The notes below the pieces were generated by a model. It was not told the origin of the DNA, did not search any database, and saw nothing but the letters and a program-made list of their open reading frames with translations. 64,000 bases of DNA from assembly GCA_028679075.1 (NCBI GenBank), contig JAJRCF010000003.1, forward strand, positions 61,285-125,284, written 5' to 3'. Positions 7,920-16,753 of this stretch are shown here, piece by piece. Both the position numbers and the translations under genes were made by a program. This DNA comes from Methanoregula sp. (GTDB lineage Archaea; Halobacteriota; Methanomicrobia; Methanomicrobiales; Methanospirillaceae). Numbering within the stretch: the stretch's first letter is position 1; the number at the start of each line of letters is the position of its first letter.

Positions 7920-9146
7920 TTACGTCCCGATGTCCCAGCTGCAGCCGTATTTCTTCTGCTCTTTTGAGAGCGAGTCGATCGAGAGACCGAGCGAAGAGAG
8001 TTTGAGGTTTGCCACCTGCTCGTCGATCTCATTGGGCACATCATAAACGCCGCCCTTCATCTTCTTCCCGTTCTTTGCGATGTACAGGGTGCAGAGCGCC
8101 TGCAGGGCAAAACTCAGGTCCATGACCTCGATCGGGTGGCCCATGCCCTTGGGGGTGGCGAGGTTCACGAGACGGCCCTCGGCAAGCACGTGGACGGCTT
8201 TTCCCTTGAGCATGAACGTCTCGATGCCGTCGCGCTGGATGATCTTGTCGGCATTCTTCCTGAGCCAGTCGATATCGATCTCGACATTGAAGTGGCCGGC
8301 ATTGGAGAGGATGGCCCCGTTCTTCAGTTTCTTAAAGTGCTTTGCTGCAATGACTCCCATGTTGCCGGTGGTCGTGACAAAGATGTCACCGATGGCGGCT
8401 GCATCTTCCATGGACATGACCATGAACCCGTCCATGTGCGCTTCGAGGGCACGGCGGGGATCGATCTCGGTGACAACGACCTTGGCACCGAGGCCGTGGG
8501 CCTTCCGGGCAAGACCGCGACCGCAGTACCCATAACCGGCGACCACGAAGTATTTCCCGGCAATGAGGGTGTTGGTCGTGATCATGATCGAGGAGAGGAC
8601 ACTCTCCCCGGTGCCGTGGACATTATCAAAGAAATGTTTCATGGGGGTGTCGTTCACCGCGACTACGGGGAACTCCAGTTTACCTTCGGCTGCCATTGCC
8701 TTGAGGCGGTGGATACCGGTCGTGGTCTCCTCGCACCCTCCGATGACCTTCTTGATCAGGTTGCGGCGCCTGGTGTGGATATAGTGGATCAGGTCCATGC
8801 CGTCATCGATGGTGATGACCGGCTTTGCATCCAGGACCTGGTCGATTGCTGCATAATACTCGTCGGTCGTGCAGGCACGTTTTGCATAGCAGTGGACATT
8901 CTTCACGTGGCTGAGCGCTTCTGCCACATCATCCTGCGTGGAGAGCGGGTTGCACCCGGTGATATGCACTTCAGCGCCACCGGCTGCGAGAGTAGAGACA
9001 AGGTTTGCTGTCTTTGCCTCGACATGAAGCGCCATGCCGATTGTCATGCCGTCAAAGGGTTTCTCCTTGACGAACTGTTTTTTTATGGCGGCGAGTACCG
9101 GCATGTACTGCGCTGCCCATTCAATCTTCAGCTTTCCAGAGTTCAT
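7920..9146 (-). CDS. ahcY: S-adenosylhomocysteine (or S-inosylhomocysteine) hydrolase
   Basis: A 408-residue NAD-dependent enzyme that recycles S-adenosylhomocysteine left by methyltransferases. It shows ALHVEAKTANL, the HVEA-type substrate motif, DDGMDLIHYIH, the Rossmann motif VVAGYGYCGRGLARKAHGLGA and the C-terminal MDLSFALQA. Three ATGs are in frame at 9158, 9152 and 9146; the last is chosen because GAGGAT precedes it. The frame is open far upstream but without similarity. In Methanocaldococcus the homologue acts on S-inosylhomocysteine, so the exact substrate is open. It is divergent from hisF and shares a palindromic TATA region with it. Confidence 0.93.
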   Translation of the reverse strand: MNSGKLKIEWAAQYMPVLAAIKKQFVKEKPFDGMTIGMALHVEAKTANLVSTLAAGGAEVHITGCNPLSTQDDVAEALSHVKNVHCYAKRACTTDEYYAAIDQVLDAKPVITIDDGMDLIHYIHTRRRNLIKKVIGGCEETTTGIHRLKAMAAEGKLEFPVVAVNDTPMKHFFDNVHGTGESVLSSIMITTNTLIAGKYFVVAGYGYCGRGLARKAHGLGAKVVVTEIDPRRALEAHMDGFMVMSMEDAAAIGDIFVTTTGNMGVIAAKHFKKLKNGAILSNAGHFNVEIDIDWLRKNADKIIQRDGIETFMLKGKAVHVLAEGRLVNLATPKGMGHPIEVMDLSFALQALCTLYIAKNGKKMKGGVYDVPNEIDEQVANLKLSSLGLSIDSLSKEQKKYGCSWDIGT

Positions 9147-9198
9147 GGACATCCTCATTGGGGAGAGCAACAACCGTAGGCCCGCCCGGATTCTGACT

Positions 9199-9214
9199 AC
9201 CCTATAAATAGGGT
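9199..9214. promoter_or_regulatory. palindromic TATA element between ahcY and hisF
   Basis: ACCCTAT-AA-ATAGGGT is a perfect 7-base inverted repeat with a 2-base centre. It reads as a TATA box on both strands (TATAAATA and TATTTATA). It lies 53 bases above the ahcY ATG and 77 bases before the hisF ATG, at workable distances for both promoters. It could also be an operator. Confidence 0.6.
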
Positions 9215-9290
9215 TGGCAGGGCACATAAATCCGCGCCGTACCGGCAATTGGGAAATGTAGATAGTATCCGCCACCCAAGTCTGTATCCA

Positions 9291-10097
9291 ATGGTGCTGA
9301 CGCGAAGGATCATCCCCTGCCTTGATCTGAAAGACGGCAGGGTCGTGAAAGGGACAAATTTCCTCGGGCTCCGGGATGCCGGTGACCCGGTGGAACTTGC
9401 CGGGCGGTACAATGAACAGGGAGCAGATGAAGTGGTGTTCCTCGATATCACCGCTTCTAAGGAGAAGCGGGGCATTATTATCGAGCTGATCCAACGTGCG
9501 GCCGACCAGCTCTTCCTCCCCCTGACAGTCGGTGGCGGCCTCAAGTCCCTTGACGATATCCAGCAGATCCTCCGGGCCGGCGCTGACAAGGTGAGTCTCA
9601 ACACGAGCGCCGTCCACGACCCGACGCTCATCACCCGGGGCGCCGAGGCATTCGGTACGCAGTGCATTGTCTGTGCAATGGACGTACGCCGGAATTTTTC
9701 TCCCAATGAGAATGCGATCCCAGTCCATCTTGAAGATGGGAGGACGTGCTGGTATGAGGTGGTTATCTATGGCGGGAGCAAACCTACCGGTATCGATGCG
9801 GTTGCATGGGCAAAAGAGGCAGAGGAACGAGGTGCCGGCGAGATCCTCTTAACGAGCATGGAGACCGACGGTACCAAGAACGGGTTTGATCTTGCCATCA
9901 CCTCCGCTATCTCCGATGCGGCCGGTATCCCGGTCATCGCCAGCGGGGGCGTTGGCACTCTCGGACACTTCTACGACGGGTTCACAAGGGGAAAAGCCGA
10001 TGCCTGCCTTGCTGCAAGCGTCTTCCACTACGGCGAGTTCACGATAAAAGAGGTAAAAGAGTATCTCAGAGGGCGGGGTATCCCGGTACGGCTCTGA
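9291..10097 (+). CDS. hisF: imidazole glycerol phosphate synthase subunit HisF
   Basis: A 268-residue TIM-barrel cyclase that, with the HisH glutaminase, makes imidazole glycerol phosphate and AICAR in histidine synthesis. It begins [21 protein letters not shown] with the catalytic Asp of CLDLKDG. It also has the phosphate motif VGGGLKS, the second catalytic Asp in CAMDVRR and the second phosphate site [11 protein letters not shown]. The start ATG 9291 agrees with homologues; the frame extends 14 codons upstream without similarity. No other his gene is adjacent. Its 3' end overlaps pheT on the other strand by 32 bases. Confidence 0.95.
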   Translation: MVLTRRIIPCLDLKDGRVVKGTNFLGLRDAGDPVELAGRYNEQGADEVVFLDITASKEKRGIIIELIQRAADQLFLPLTVGGGLKSLDDIQQILRAGADKVSLNTSAVHDPTLITRGAEAFGTQCIVCAMDVRRNFSPNENAIPVHLEDGRTCWYEVVIYGGSKPTGIDAVAWAKEAEERGAGEILLTSMETDGTKNGFDLAITSAISDAAGIPVIASGGVGTLGHFYDGFTRGKADACLAASVFHYGEFTIKEVKEYLRGRGIPVRL

Positions 10098-11694
10098 GGT
10101 CGAACTCGAACGCTGCAACGGAGTGCTCGAGCTCGAACGCCAGAAGTACGGCGGGATGGATCTCGCCAAAGACACCAATTTTTTTCCCGGTTACCATAAT
10201 ATCGCCCCGGCGCCCGTCAATGAAGGCGGGATCGGCCGATTCCCTGATCGTATAATCAATGGAGAGTTCGTGCAGCACAGCGTCAGCGGTTGCGTACGCC
10301 TCCGAGAAGTCCGCATCCGGGTGAGTGCTGACACCCGCCGCCTGCTGGTGCGTGCGGCAGTCCAGCACCACGTCACCCACGGTGAAGAGGCGCTGCGGGA
10401 GCTCGCGGTGCCGGTTGATCGTGAGGAATTCGAGGAGCAGGGGCAGTAGCTCGGTCCTGACCACCGTGTTCTCGATACTGATCGGGTGCATCACATGGAG
10501 GACTCCATTCGTCTCCGGCCGCTGCATCCTCTTATAGAGCACCTCCTCGTTCGTGAGGGTGAACGGCATTACCTCGAGATAACCGAGGCCGGTGAAGATC
10601 TCGCGGGCAATGACGGCGTTGACCTGCACCGGGTGCGGCTTACCGACGGTGAATGTTCTGGGGGGCTGGGATTCGAGCTTATCGTAACCATACGCAATGG
10701 CGACATCTTCGAAGATGTCCCAGTCGTGCATGATGTCGGCCCGGTAACAGGGCACCAGTACCTTCACCTTATCCGCACCTGCCGGCTCAGCACTAAAACG
10801 CATCCGCCGGAGGAGACCGGCCATGGATGCCGGGGTCAGGTCCACACCGAGGATCCGGGAACATTCCGAAACGCTGATGATCCGCTCCGCGGGGGCGAGC
10901 GTGGGAGTCTGCACCCCTCCGATCTCAACGCTTTCGATGGTCGCGCCGGCTTCTGCCATCGCCGTACAGATGATGTTGACGGCAACGCTGACCGCACGCT
11001 TGTCGGTACCGGTCGTGTCGAGAAGGATGTTCTTCGTGTCGATGGTGACCCGGGTCCGCTCGCCATTGATGATCGGCGGGAAGGAGAGGACGTGGTCGTC
11101 ATCATCGACGATCAGCGGGAAGAGCGGGAAGTCCTTAACGATCTTCGCGTAGTCCCGGCCCTTCGGGTGTTTTTCGAGGATCTCGTCCATCGTCATCTTC
11201 TCGGTGAAGTCGAGCGGGATGAAACCCCGGCTGCGGGGCGAGGCGATGTAGTGGAACGGCGGCCTGACCGTGTCCATGTCGTGGATACCGATCGCAACCT
11301 TGCTCCGGCCCCTGCCTACTGCCCAGTGGAGCGATTCCTGCAGGGACATGATGCTCTGGATCGACTCATCATCGAACTTCACACCGCGGATGACTGCCGC
11401 TCCCAGGACAGGACGGATCTCTGCAAGCTGGGGATCAACCGTGAACTTGATTCCCGACGGTTTGACCGGATAGGACGGCAAACCGGTCTCGATCCCGAGG
11501 TACCCCCGCATGGCCCGTGCAACGCCTTCAGGGCTGAAGAGGTCGGGCCGGTCCGGGAAGAACTCCACGTCCGCGTGGTCCTCCTCGATCCGCTCGACAT
11601 CCGAACCGATGAGGGGAACTTTTTCGAGGATCGTCTTCCGGTCAGTGCGGGTGAGCCGCTCAAGATACTTGTAGGGAAGCGTGATGACTGCCAT
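10066..11694 (-). CDS. pheT: phenylalanine--tRNA ligase beta subunit
   Basis: A 542-residue archaeal/eukaryotic-type PheT; with PheS it charges tRNA-Phe. It opens [20 protein letters not shown] and has the B3/B4 region with [19 protein letters not shown], a B5 domain, and [19 protein letters not shown], ending in the core PheT module. It is shorter than bacterial PheT and lacks the N-terminal EMAP-type domain, as usual in archaea. The start ATG 11694 is one base after the pheS stop. The last 32 bases overlap the end of hisF on the opposite strand. It is the last gene of endA-trpS-pheS-pheT. Confidence 0.96.
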   Translation of the reverse strand: MAVITLPYKYLERLTRTDRKTILEKVPLIGSDVERIEEDHADVEFFPDRPDLFSPEGVARAMRGYLGIETGLPSYPVKPSGIKFTVDPQLAEIRPVLGAAVIRGVKFDDESIQSIMSLQESLHWAVGRGRSKVAIGIHDMDTVRPPFHYIASPRSRGFIPLDFTEKMTMDEILEKHPKGRDYAKIVKDFPLFPLIVDDDDHVLSFPPIINGERTRVTIDTKNILLDTTGTDKRAVSVAVNIICTAMAEAGATIESVEIGGVQTPTLAPAERIISVSECSRILGVDLTPASMAGLLRRMRFSAEPAGADKVKVLVPCYRADIMHDWDIFEDVAIAYGYDKLESQPPRTFTVGKPHPVQVNAVIAREIFTGLGYLEVMPFTLTNEEVLYKRMQRPETNGVLHVMHPISIENTVVRTELLPLLLEFLTINRHRELPQRLFTVGDVVLDCRTHQQAAGVSTHPDADFSEAYATADAVLHELSIDYTIRESADPAFIDGRRGDIMVTGKKIGVFGEIHPAVLLAFELEHSVAAFEFDLRAVPGYPAL

Positions 11695-11695
11695 C

Positions 11696-13138
11696 TCAGA
11701 TCCCTCCTTTCGTGGGACGCAGCGAGGGCGTCTCGCGCAGGAACGCGACATCGCTCTTGTGCAGGAGACGGAGGTCTTTGAGCCCCAGCCGGAGCATTGC
11801 GATCCGGCTCACGCCAAGGCCCCATGCAAGGACAGGATACTTGATGCCGAGCGGGGCAGTGACCTCCTCGCGGAAGACACCGGCGCCACCCATCTCGATC
11901 CACCCGATCCCGTCGACATACACCTCGGCATCGAGGCTCGGCTCGGTGTAGGGGTAGAACGAGGGCTTGAACCGAACACTCTCGAAACCCATGCGGTTGT
12001 AGAACTCGCGGAGAGTCCCCAGCAGGTTCCCGAACGTGACGTTCTCGTCCATCACGATTCCCTCGAGCTGCTCGAACTCGGCAAGGTGCGTGGTGTCGAT
12101 CGTCTCGCGCCGGTACACCCTGCCGACAGCGAATGCCTTGACGGGCGGGTTCGGGTGCTGTGCGAGGTACTGGATCGAGAGGCTGGTCGTATGTGTGCGG
12201 AGCACGCACTGCTCGGCCTTCTCCTCTTTCCATATGCCACCCCAGCCGGTGGACGATGTGTCCCCACCCGAAATGTGCATGGCCTTGACTTTCTCGTAAC
12301 CTTCCGGGAGCGGGAGCGTCTCATTCAGATAGAACGTGTCCTGCATCTCGCGGGCCGGGTGGTCCTGCGGCTGGAAGAGGGCGTCGAAGTTCCAGAAGGA
12401 CTGCTGGACAATATCACCGTAGAGTTCCGTAAAACCCATCTCAAGGAGGATCTCCCGCATCTCGCCGATGATACGCTGGTACGGGTGGATCTTCCCGGGG
12501 TACGTCTTCTTCGGGAGCTTGGAGACATCGTACTTCCGGAGATTTGCGGTCTTCCATGCACCGGAGAGGATCTGCTCGCGGGTCAGCGTGCCGGTCTCCT
12601 CCCGCAGGTCGAGACCCTGTGCAGCGAGAGCACGCCCTTCCGGCGTTGCAGAGATCACGTACCTGACCGCCTCGGACTCCTGCAGGATCCCGCGCTTGAT
12701 CAGGTCCTTTGTCTTCGGGTCAGAGGCCGACGGGTTTTTGAGGGCGGCTTCATCCGCATCGGTTGAAGTCCCCGGTGTTTTTGTCACCGAGGTCCCCTCG
12801 ACGTTCACGAGCCCCTTCTTGCGTAACTGGCCAAAACCGATCTTGAACACGTCATGCTTCTGGAGATCGGCAAGCTGCGTTCCCGGCAGGACGAACCGGA
12901 GGAGCTGCGTCTCGGGAAGCCCGTTTTTAAGATACGCCTTCCCTTCATCCGTGTACACGAACGTCTTCTCAACAATGCGTTCAACGCCGGCAAGCCCTTT
13001 GTCCCCGGCAAGGTTCGCCCACTGCACGACTGCTTCTTTGGTCGCACCCATGACGGAGGCGAGGTGCTCCGCATCCGCCTTCTGTTCCTTCTCAAGCGTT
13101 GCAAGCAACCGTTTCTCGTTCTGCGTCAGTTCTGCCAT
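11696..13138 (-). CDS. pheS: phenylalanine--tRNA ligase alpha subunit
   Basis: A 480-residue PheS of archaeal type. It starts with a winged-helix-like region ([20 protein letters not shown]), as in archaeal and eukaryotic alpha subunits. It then has the class II synthetase core: motif 1 near [19 protein letters not shown], motif 2 with [20 protein letters not shown], and motif 3 with [20 protein letters not shown]. It sits between trpS and pheT with junctions of a single base each, so the three are probably made from one transcript. Confidence 0.96.
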   Translation of the reverse strand: MAELTQNEKRLLATLEKEQKADAEHLASVMGATKEAVVQWANLAGDKGLAGVERIVEKTFVYTDEGKAYLKNGLPETQLLRFVLPGTQLADLQKHDVFKIGFGQLRKKGLVNVEGTSVTKTPGTSTDADEAALKNPSASDPKTKDLIKRGILQESEAVRYVISATPEGRALAAQGLDLREETGTLTREQILSGAWKTANLRKYDVSKLPKKTYPGKIHPYQRIIGEMREILLEMGFTELYGDIVQQSFWNFDALFQPQDHPAREMQDTFYLNETLPLPEGYEKVKAMHISGGDTSSTGWGGIWKEEKAEQCVLRTHTTSLSIQYLAQHPNPPVKAFAVGRVYRRETIDTTHLAEFEQLEGIVMDENVTFGNLLGTLREFYNRMGFESVRFKPSFYPYTEPSLDAEVYVDGIGWIEMGGAGVFREEVTAPLGIKYPVLAWGLGVSRIAMLRLGLKDLRLLHKSDVAFLRETPSLRPTKGGI

Positions 13139-13139
13139 G

Positions 13140-14396
13140 TCACACCGTAATCCTGTCTGCCGCCGCGTCCATCTTCTCCCTGAAATCCTTCAGGAATGCC
13201 ACTACCCGTTCCGCAGTCTCCTTCTTACACTGGCCGCACGTGACTTCCCCGGCCATGCACTTCCGCCGGATCTCTGCCAGCTCCGCATCATCGGTCACCA
13301 TGTGGAAGAGGTTGAGGAGATAGACCGAACACTTGTCCGGCTCGCCACCAAGGCGCTTCTGTTCTTCGAGAGTCATCCTCCCACCGGTGATCCCGCTCAT
13401 CACCTTCTTTCTCACAACCGCCTCGGTCTCGTAGAAGGAGATGATGCTCTCCGGGATGCTCGACGACATCTTCCCCCCGGTCAACCCGGGCATGAAGATG
13501 TGGTAGGTGGATGAGGGGATATAGAACGCAAAACCCCCGTGCGCTTTCTCGATCTCCCGGACTTTTGCCGATACATCGGTGCACTGAGCATCCCTGATAT
13601 CGACATGCCCTTCGTATTTCTTCGCGTGCGGGAACGCCTTCTTCACTGCTTCCAGCGCCGCCTCGGGGGCATTCTTCGACCGGACGCTGATGTAGCCGTC
13701 GCGTTCCTCCACCGTGAACATCCGCATCTTGTGGGCGACCCCGCGGGTGAGCCGGATATGCGGGTCCTGGTCGATCCCAACCGGCACAACCGTGGGTGCC
13801 GGCTCGCGGTCGATCTGGGGGTAAAGGATGTCCGCGACCTGGGTAATCACGGCATCCGCATGGGCGAGGTCGGTATCGGGACCGAAACCGTAGATCGCTG
13901 CGAGCTCGGAGAAGTTGACCTTGGTCGCCGCCTCGAACGCAAGGTCCTTGAGCCGGTTGTTCCTGCTCTGGAAGAAGGTAGTGCCCTCGAACCCGAGCGC
14001 GTAAAGACAGGAGAGGTACTCCTTCCCGTACTCGTCGCACTTCTCCCACGAGAGCCCCCGGACCGCGTGGGCCTCCCGGTCGGCAATGGTGATGTAACCG
14101 TTGCCGCCCTGCTGCACGTGCCAGACCACCTCCTTCATCACCATCAGGTGGCCGAGGTGCGGGTGGCCGCTCGGCATGAACCCGGTAAGGATATGGAACG
14201 GGGTCTTGTTCCTGATTGCCCGGGCAATCGGGAGGTAGTCACGGTGCCCGACAACGATACCCCGCCGCATGAAGTAGGGAATTTCCGGGAGTTCCGCCAT
14301 GACCGGGGCAATGGGGTCGATACCGAACTCGGCAAAGGTCTTCCCGATATCAAGGGACGGCGTGCTTGACCAAGGGTTGATCTGAGGTTCCTGCAT
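13140..14396 (-). CDS. trpS: tryptophan--tRNA ligase
   Basis: A 418-residue class I aminoacyl-tRNA synthetase of the archaeal/eukaryotic TrpRS type, with an N-terminal extension ahead of the catalytic core. The HIGH-equivalent is SGHPHLGHLMVMKE and the KMSKS-equivalent is GGKMSSS. The specificity region VGIDQDPHIRLTRGVAHK is clear and separates it from TyrRS. The start ATG 14396 is nine bases after the endA stop; pheS follows with one base between. Confidence 0.95.
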   Translation of the reverse strand: MQEPQINPWSSTPSLDIGKTFAEFGIDPIAPVMAELPEIPYFMRRGIVVGHRDYLPIARAIRNKTPFHILTGFMPSGHPHLGHLMVMKEVVWHVQQGGNGYITIADREAHAVRGLSWEKCDEYGKEYLSCLYALGFEGTTFFQSRNNRLKDLAFEAATKVNFSELAAIYGFGPDTDLAHADAVITQVADILYPQIDREPAPTVVPVGIDQDPHIRLTRGVAHKMRMFTVEERDGYISVRSKNAPEAALEAVKKAFPHAKKYEGHVDIRDAQCTDVSAKVREIEKAHGGFAFYIPSSTYHIFMPGLTGGKMSSSIPESIISFYETEAVVRKKVMSGITGGRMTLEEQKRLGGEPDKCSVYLLNLFHMVTDDAELAEIRRKCMAGEVTCGQCKKETAERVVAFLKDFREKMDAAADRITV

Positions 14397-14405
14397 GGTG
14401 TATGC

Positions 14406-15416
14406 TCACAGTTTGATCCGTGCGAATTCGACGAACTGGATTCCTGAAGAATGTACAGCGCCAAAGAACATCTTCTTTTTGACACTGTGCGCCATGCGGA
14501 CCGAACGCGAGATGACACTCATCGGGAGGGTCGCTTCCTTCTCAACGGCGTGGACCAGCAGGTCGGAGTGGACATTCTTACCACAATAGACCCGGAAGTG
14601 GTGGCCGAACTTGTAACCGGTGCGGGGGGTATAGTCATGGGAGCGGAGTTCGGTATAGACCGCACTCTTTCCGGCCAGTTCATTGTCGGTCTCGCATGCC
14701 ATTTCGAGGAATGATGCCGGGCTGATGGTCTCTGTCCCCCGGGTCAGGGTGATCGTCCCCTTCTCCATCAGGTACAGGAGCTCAACAGGGGACAGGATCA
14801 GGCGTTCAGGGTCGAGACGCTTGCCGTAACCTGCCTGTTCGAGATCGGATCCTTCCGTGACCCGGACCATCGCGGACTTCCCGATAAGCATCGCAGTGTG
14901 CCGGCCAAGGGAGGGAAGGGCAGAACATGCATCTGCCAGTTTCTGGAGCTTGATCTCGTAGTAGGTGAGTTCCTCCTCATCATCCACCACTGCCAGGACG
15001 TACTGCTTGCGCATGTTGCGGGAAGCGATCACCTCCTCGATCAGTTTCTCGAACCGGATCGGATCGCGCTCGGAAAGGACGCGGACGAGATAGAGAGACT
15101 CGCCCTTCCCCGGCTTCTCGCCACGCCGGAAGACACGGAAGTCGTGCGGCCCGGTCTGCACTACGTATCCACGTTCGCGGAGGTCGCGGTACACAAGAAA
15201 ACTGCGCATGAACGCAGGCTGGCTGGCAAACTCTGAGAAGAGGCGGTCGAACGTATAGTCCGGCACTTCAATCTTCTGGCGGTGGATAAGGTACAGTGCC
15301 TCCTGGGGAGACAGGCGGAGACCCTCGCCATCCGGCCGGCCGTACCCGCTCTGCTCGTACAGGGAGCGCCCCTCCTTCCCCATACGGATCACCGTGCCGT
15401 CAAATATTGCCTTCAC
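14406..15416 (-). CDS. endA: tRNA-splicing endonuclease, homodimeric (alpha2) type
   Basis: About 336 residues with two tandem endonuclease repeats, the alpha2 architecture of some Euryarchaeota. The C-terminal repeat keeps the catalytic set: Tyr and His in RTGYKFGHHFRVY and a Lys in the SVKKKMFFGAV segment. The N-terminal repeat (RGYVVQTGPHDFRVFRRG) looks degenerate, as expected for the structural copy. The enzyme cuts introns from pre-tRNA and some pre-rRNA. GTG 15416 (VKAIFDGT) is chosen because homology begins there; the upstream in-frame ATG at 15533 lies inside the AT-rich promoter region. It leads the endA-trpS-pheST operon. The start is uncertain. Confidence 0.88.
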   Translation of the reverse strand: MKAIFDGTVIRMGKEGRSLYEQSGYGRPDGEGLRLSPQEALYLIHRQKIEVPDYTFDRLFSEFASQPAFMRSFLVYRDLRERGYVVQTGPHDFRVFRRGEKPGKGESLYLVRVLSERDPIRFEKLIEEVIASRNMRKQYVLAVVDDEEELTYYEIKLQKLADACSALPSLGRHTAMLIGKSAMVRVTEGSDLEQAGYGKRLDPERLILSPVELLYLMEKGTITLTRGTETISPASFLEMACETDNELAGKSAVYTELRSHDYTPRTGYKFGHHFRVYCGKNVHSDLLVHAVEKEATLPMSVISRSVRMAHSVKKKMFFGAVHSSGIQFVEFARIKL

Positions 15417-15534
15417 TGGCAGATCTATTGTTTCCGGAGGGTAATAAGAGCGCGGGAAGACGGGGCCCGGTTTCTGTGCGCGTCCCTGCACCCTGCGATC
15501 GAAATCCTTATGAATTACAAAAAGCCGGAACAAT

Positions 15535-15547
15535 GCCTATTAAAAGG
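15535..15547 (-). promoter_or_regulatory. TATA-like element upstream of endA
   Basis: The minus strand reads CCTTTTAATAGGC here, the best TATA candidate ahead of the endA operon. It is about 120 bases from the chosen GTG, which would leave a leader of roughly 95 bases. It is weak evidence, from composition only. Confidence 0.3.
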
Positions 15548-15675
15548 TGAAAATCGAACTTGTATAGTCAGATCGTATCTCATAAGTATGCTTAATTGCA
15601 CGTCCCCGAGGGTGTTTTTCATTCCGGGAATATTTGGGTAATACTATCAGGTACATCGATCACCCACACCGGAAT

Positions 15676-15683
15676 CATTTAAG
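15676..15683 (+). promoter_or_regulatory. TATA-like element of the radical SAM/AAA/Hsp70 operon
   Basis: CATTTAAG sits 24-31 bases before the ATG at 15707. This spacing puts the expected transcription start at or next to the start codon, so the operon mRNA is probably leaderless. No ribosome binding site is present in front of this ATG, which fits. Confidence 0.5.
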
Positions 15684-15706
15684 CAGCCAATACCAGTGGC
15701 GGAAAA

Positions 15707-16348
15707 ATGATGGTGCATCAGATCCACGACCCCGGATGCCGACGCATGAGCGTGCTCAACCTTGCGGGTTTTCTCGCACGGTCAGGCGCAAATGGTCCCG
15801 GCACCCGGGCCGTTATCTGGGTGCAGGGGTGCCCAATCCGGTGCAAAGGGTGTTTCAACCCGGCGTCCTGGTCCTTTTCTCCGGTAACAATGGTTTCTTC
15901 AGATGAGCTTGCCGCACGGATCCTCGCAACCGAAGGCATTGATGGCGTCACATTCTCCGGCGGGGAGCCGTTTGCACAGGCAGAGGCACTTGCATGCGTG
16001 GGAGAGCAGGTGAGGGACGCGGGGCTTACCCTCGTCACGTATACCGGGTATACCTGCGAACAACTCACCACCCGCGCTGATCCCGCCATGAACCGGCTTC
16101 TCGCTGTCACGGACCTCCTCATCGCCGGCCCGTATGTGGAAAACATGGCCTGTAATGACCCGTATATCGGGTCAGCGAACCAGCAGGTCATCCCGTTAAC
16201 CGGCAGGATCCTCCCGGTATCTTCCCAGGGACCGCCCCGGGGTGAGCTGATCGAGTTTTCCATTACACCTGACGGAATGGTAACAACCACCGGTTTTCCG
16301 CGGCCCATGATGGTCCGGCAGATCGCAGCCCGCTGCCGGGGAGTGTGA
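15707..16348 (+). CDS. radical SAM activase-like protein (NrdG/PflA type)
   Basis: A 213-residue small radical SAM protein of the activating-enzyme type. The cluster motif is C42xxxC46xxC49 (GCPIRCKGCFNP), followed by VTFSGGEPFAQ, the SAM-binding GGE motif, and LVTYTGYTCEQL. Such proteins normally generate a glycyl radical on a partner enzyme (class III ribonucleotide reductase, pyruvate formate-lyase). No glycyl-radical enzyme gene is adjacent. Instead it leads an operon with DUF1257, an AAA ATPase, WD40 and Hsp70 genes, with four bases to the next gene. An internal ATG at 15746 is an alternative start. Its substrate here is unknown. Confidence 0.82.
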   Translation: MMVHQIHDPGCRRMSVLNLAGFLARSGANGPGTRAVIWVQGCPIRCKGCFNPASWSFSPVTMVSSDELAARILATEGIDGVTFSGGEPFAQAEALACVGEQVRDAGLTLVTYTGYTCEQLTTRADPAMNRLLAVTDLLIAGPYVENMACNDPYIGSANQQVIPLTGRILPVSSQGPPRGELIEFSITPDGMVTTTGFPRPMMVRQIAARCRGV

Positions 16349-16352
16349 TGCG

Positions 16353-16751
16353 ATGTCGCATTTCAGCCGTATCAGGACAATGTTCCGGCACCGCGAGGCG
16401 CTGATCCAGTGCATGCAGGAGCTCGGCTATTCGGTCGAGATTGATACGACAATCAGGGGGTACCACGGCCAGCATAACGTGGATATCGCCGTGAAAAAAT
16501 CAGGGGGGTACGGCCTCGGGTTCGTGAAAAATCCCGAAGGCACCTATGACCTAGTGGCCGACTGGTACGGCATCTCCGGCAAAGGTGAGAAGAAGATCGC
16601 TGAAGAGCTGAAGAAACAGGCAGAGACCATCCAGAAAGAGTACGCAAAGAAAATGGTACTCGGGCAGGCAGTTGCCGACGGCTTCGAACTGGTATCGGAG
16701 ACCGAGGAGCAGGACGGGACCGTGCGGATTGTTGTCAGGAGGTGGAAGTAA
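16353..16751 (+). CDS. DUF1257 (Ycf35-like) protein
   Basis: A 132-residue soluble protein matching the DUF1257/Ycf35 pattern: MSHFSRIRT at the N-terminus, an LGYSVEID segment, GYHGQHNVDIAVK, then GYGLGFVKN and a long helix KIAEELKKQAETIQKEYAKK. Family members are known from cyanobacteria, plastids and scattered bacteria and archaea. The function is not established. It is the second gene of the six-gene operon, with GTGAT just ahead of the ATG, and precedes the Ycf46-like ATPase by two bases. Confidence 0.8.
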   Translation: MSHFSRIRTMFRHREALIQCMQELGYSVEIDTTIRGYHGQHNVDIAVKKSGGYGLGFVKNPEGTYDLVADWYGISGKGEKKIAEELKKQAETIQKEYAKKMVLGQAVADGFELVSETEEQDGTVRIVVRRWK

Positions 16752-16753
16752 CC

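Noticed and set aside
8136..9179. 347-codon plus-strand frame opposite S-adenosylhomocysteine hydrolase
   Set aside because: Shadow of the hydrolase gene, without recognisable domains or a ribosome binding site.
9147..9728. Long N-terminal extension of the SAH hydrolase frame
   Set aside because: It runs over the divergent promoter and into hisF antisense; family similarity begins at MNSGKLKIEWA, so the start is placed at 9146.
10486..11781. 431-codon plus-strand open frame opposite pheT
   Set aside because: Shadow of pheT; the opposite frame has all PheT motifs, and this one reads as Arg/Asp/Gly-rich noise.
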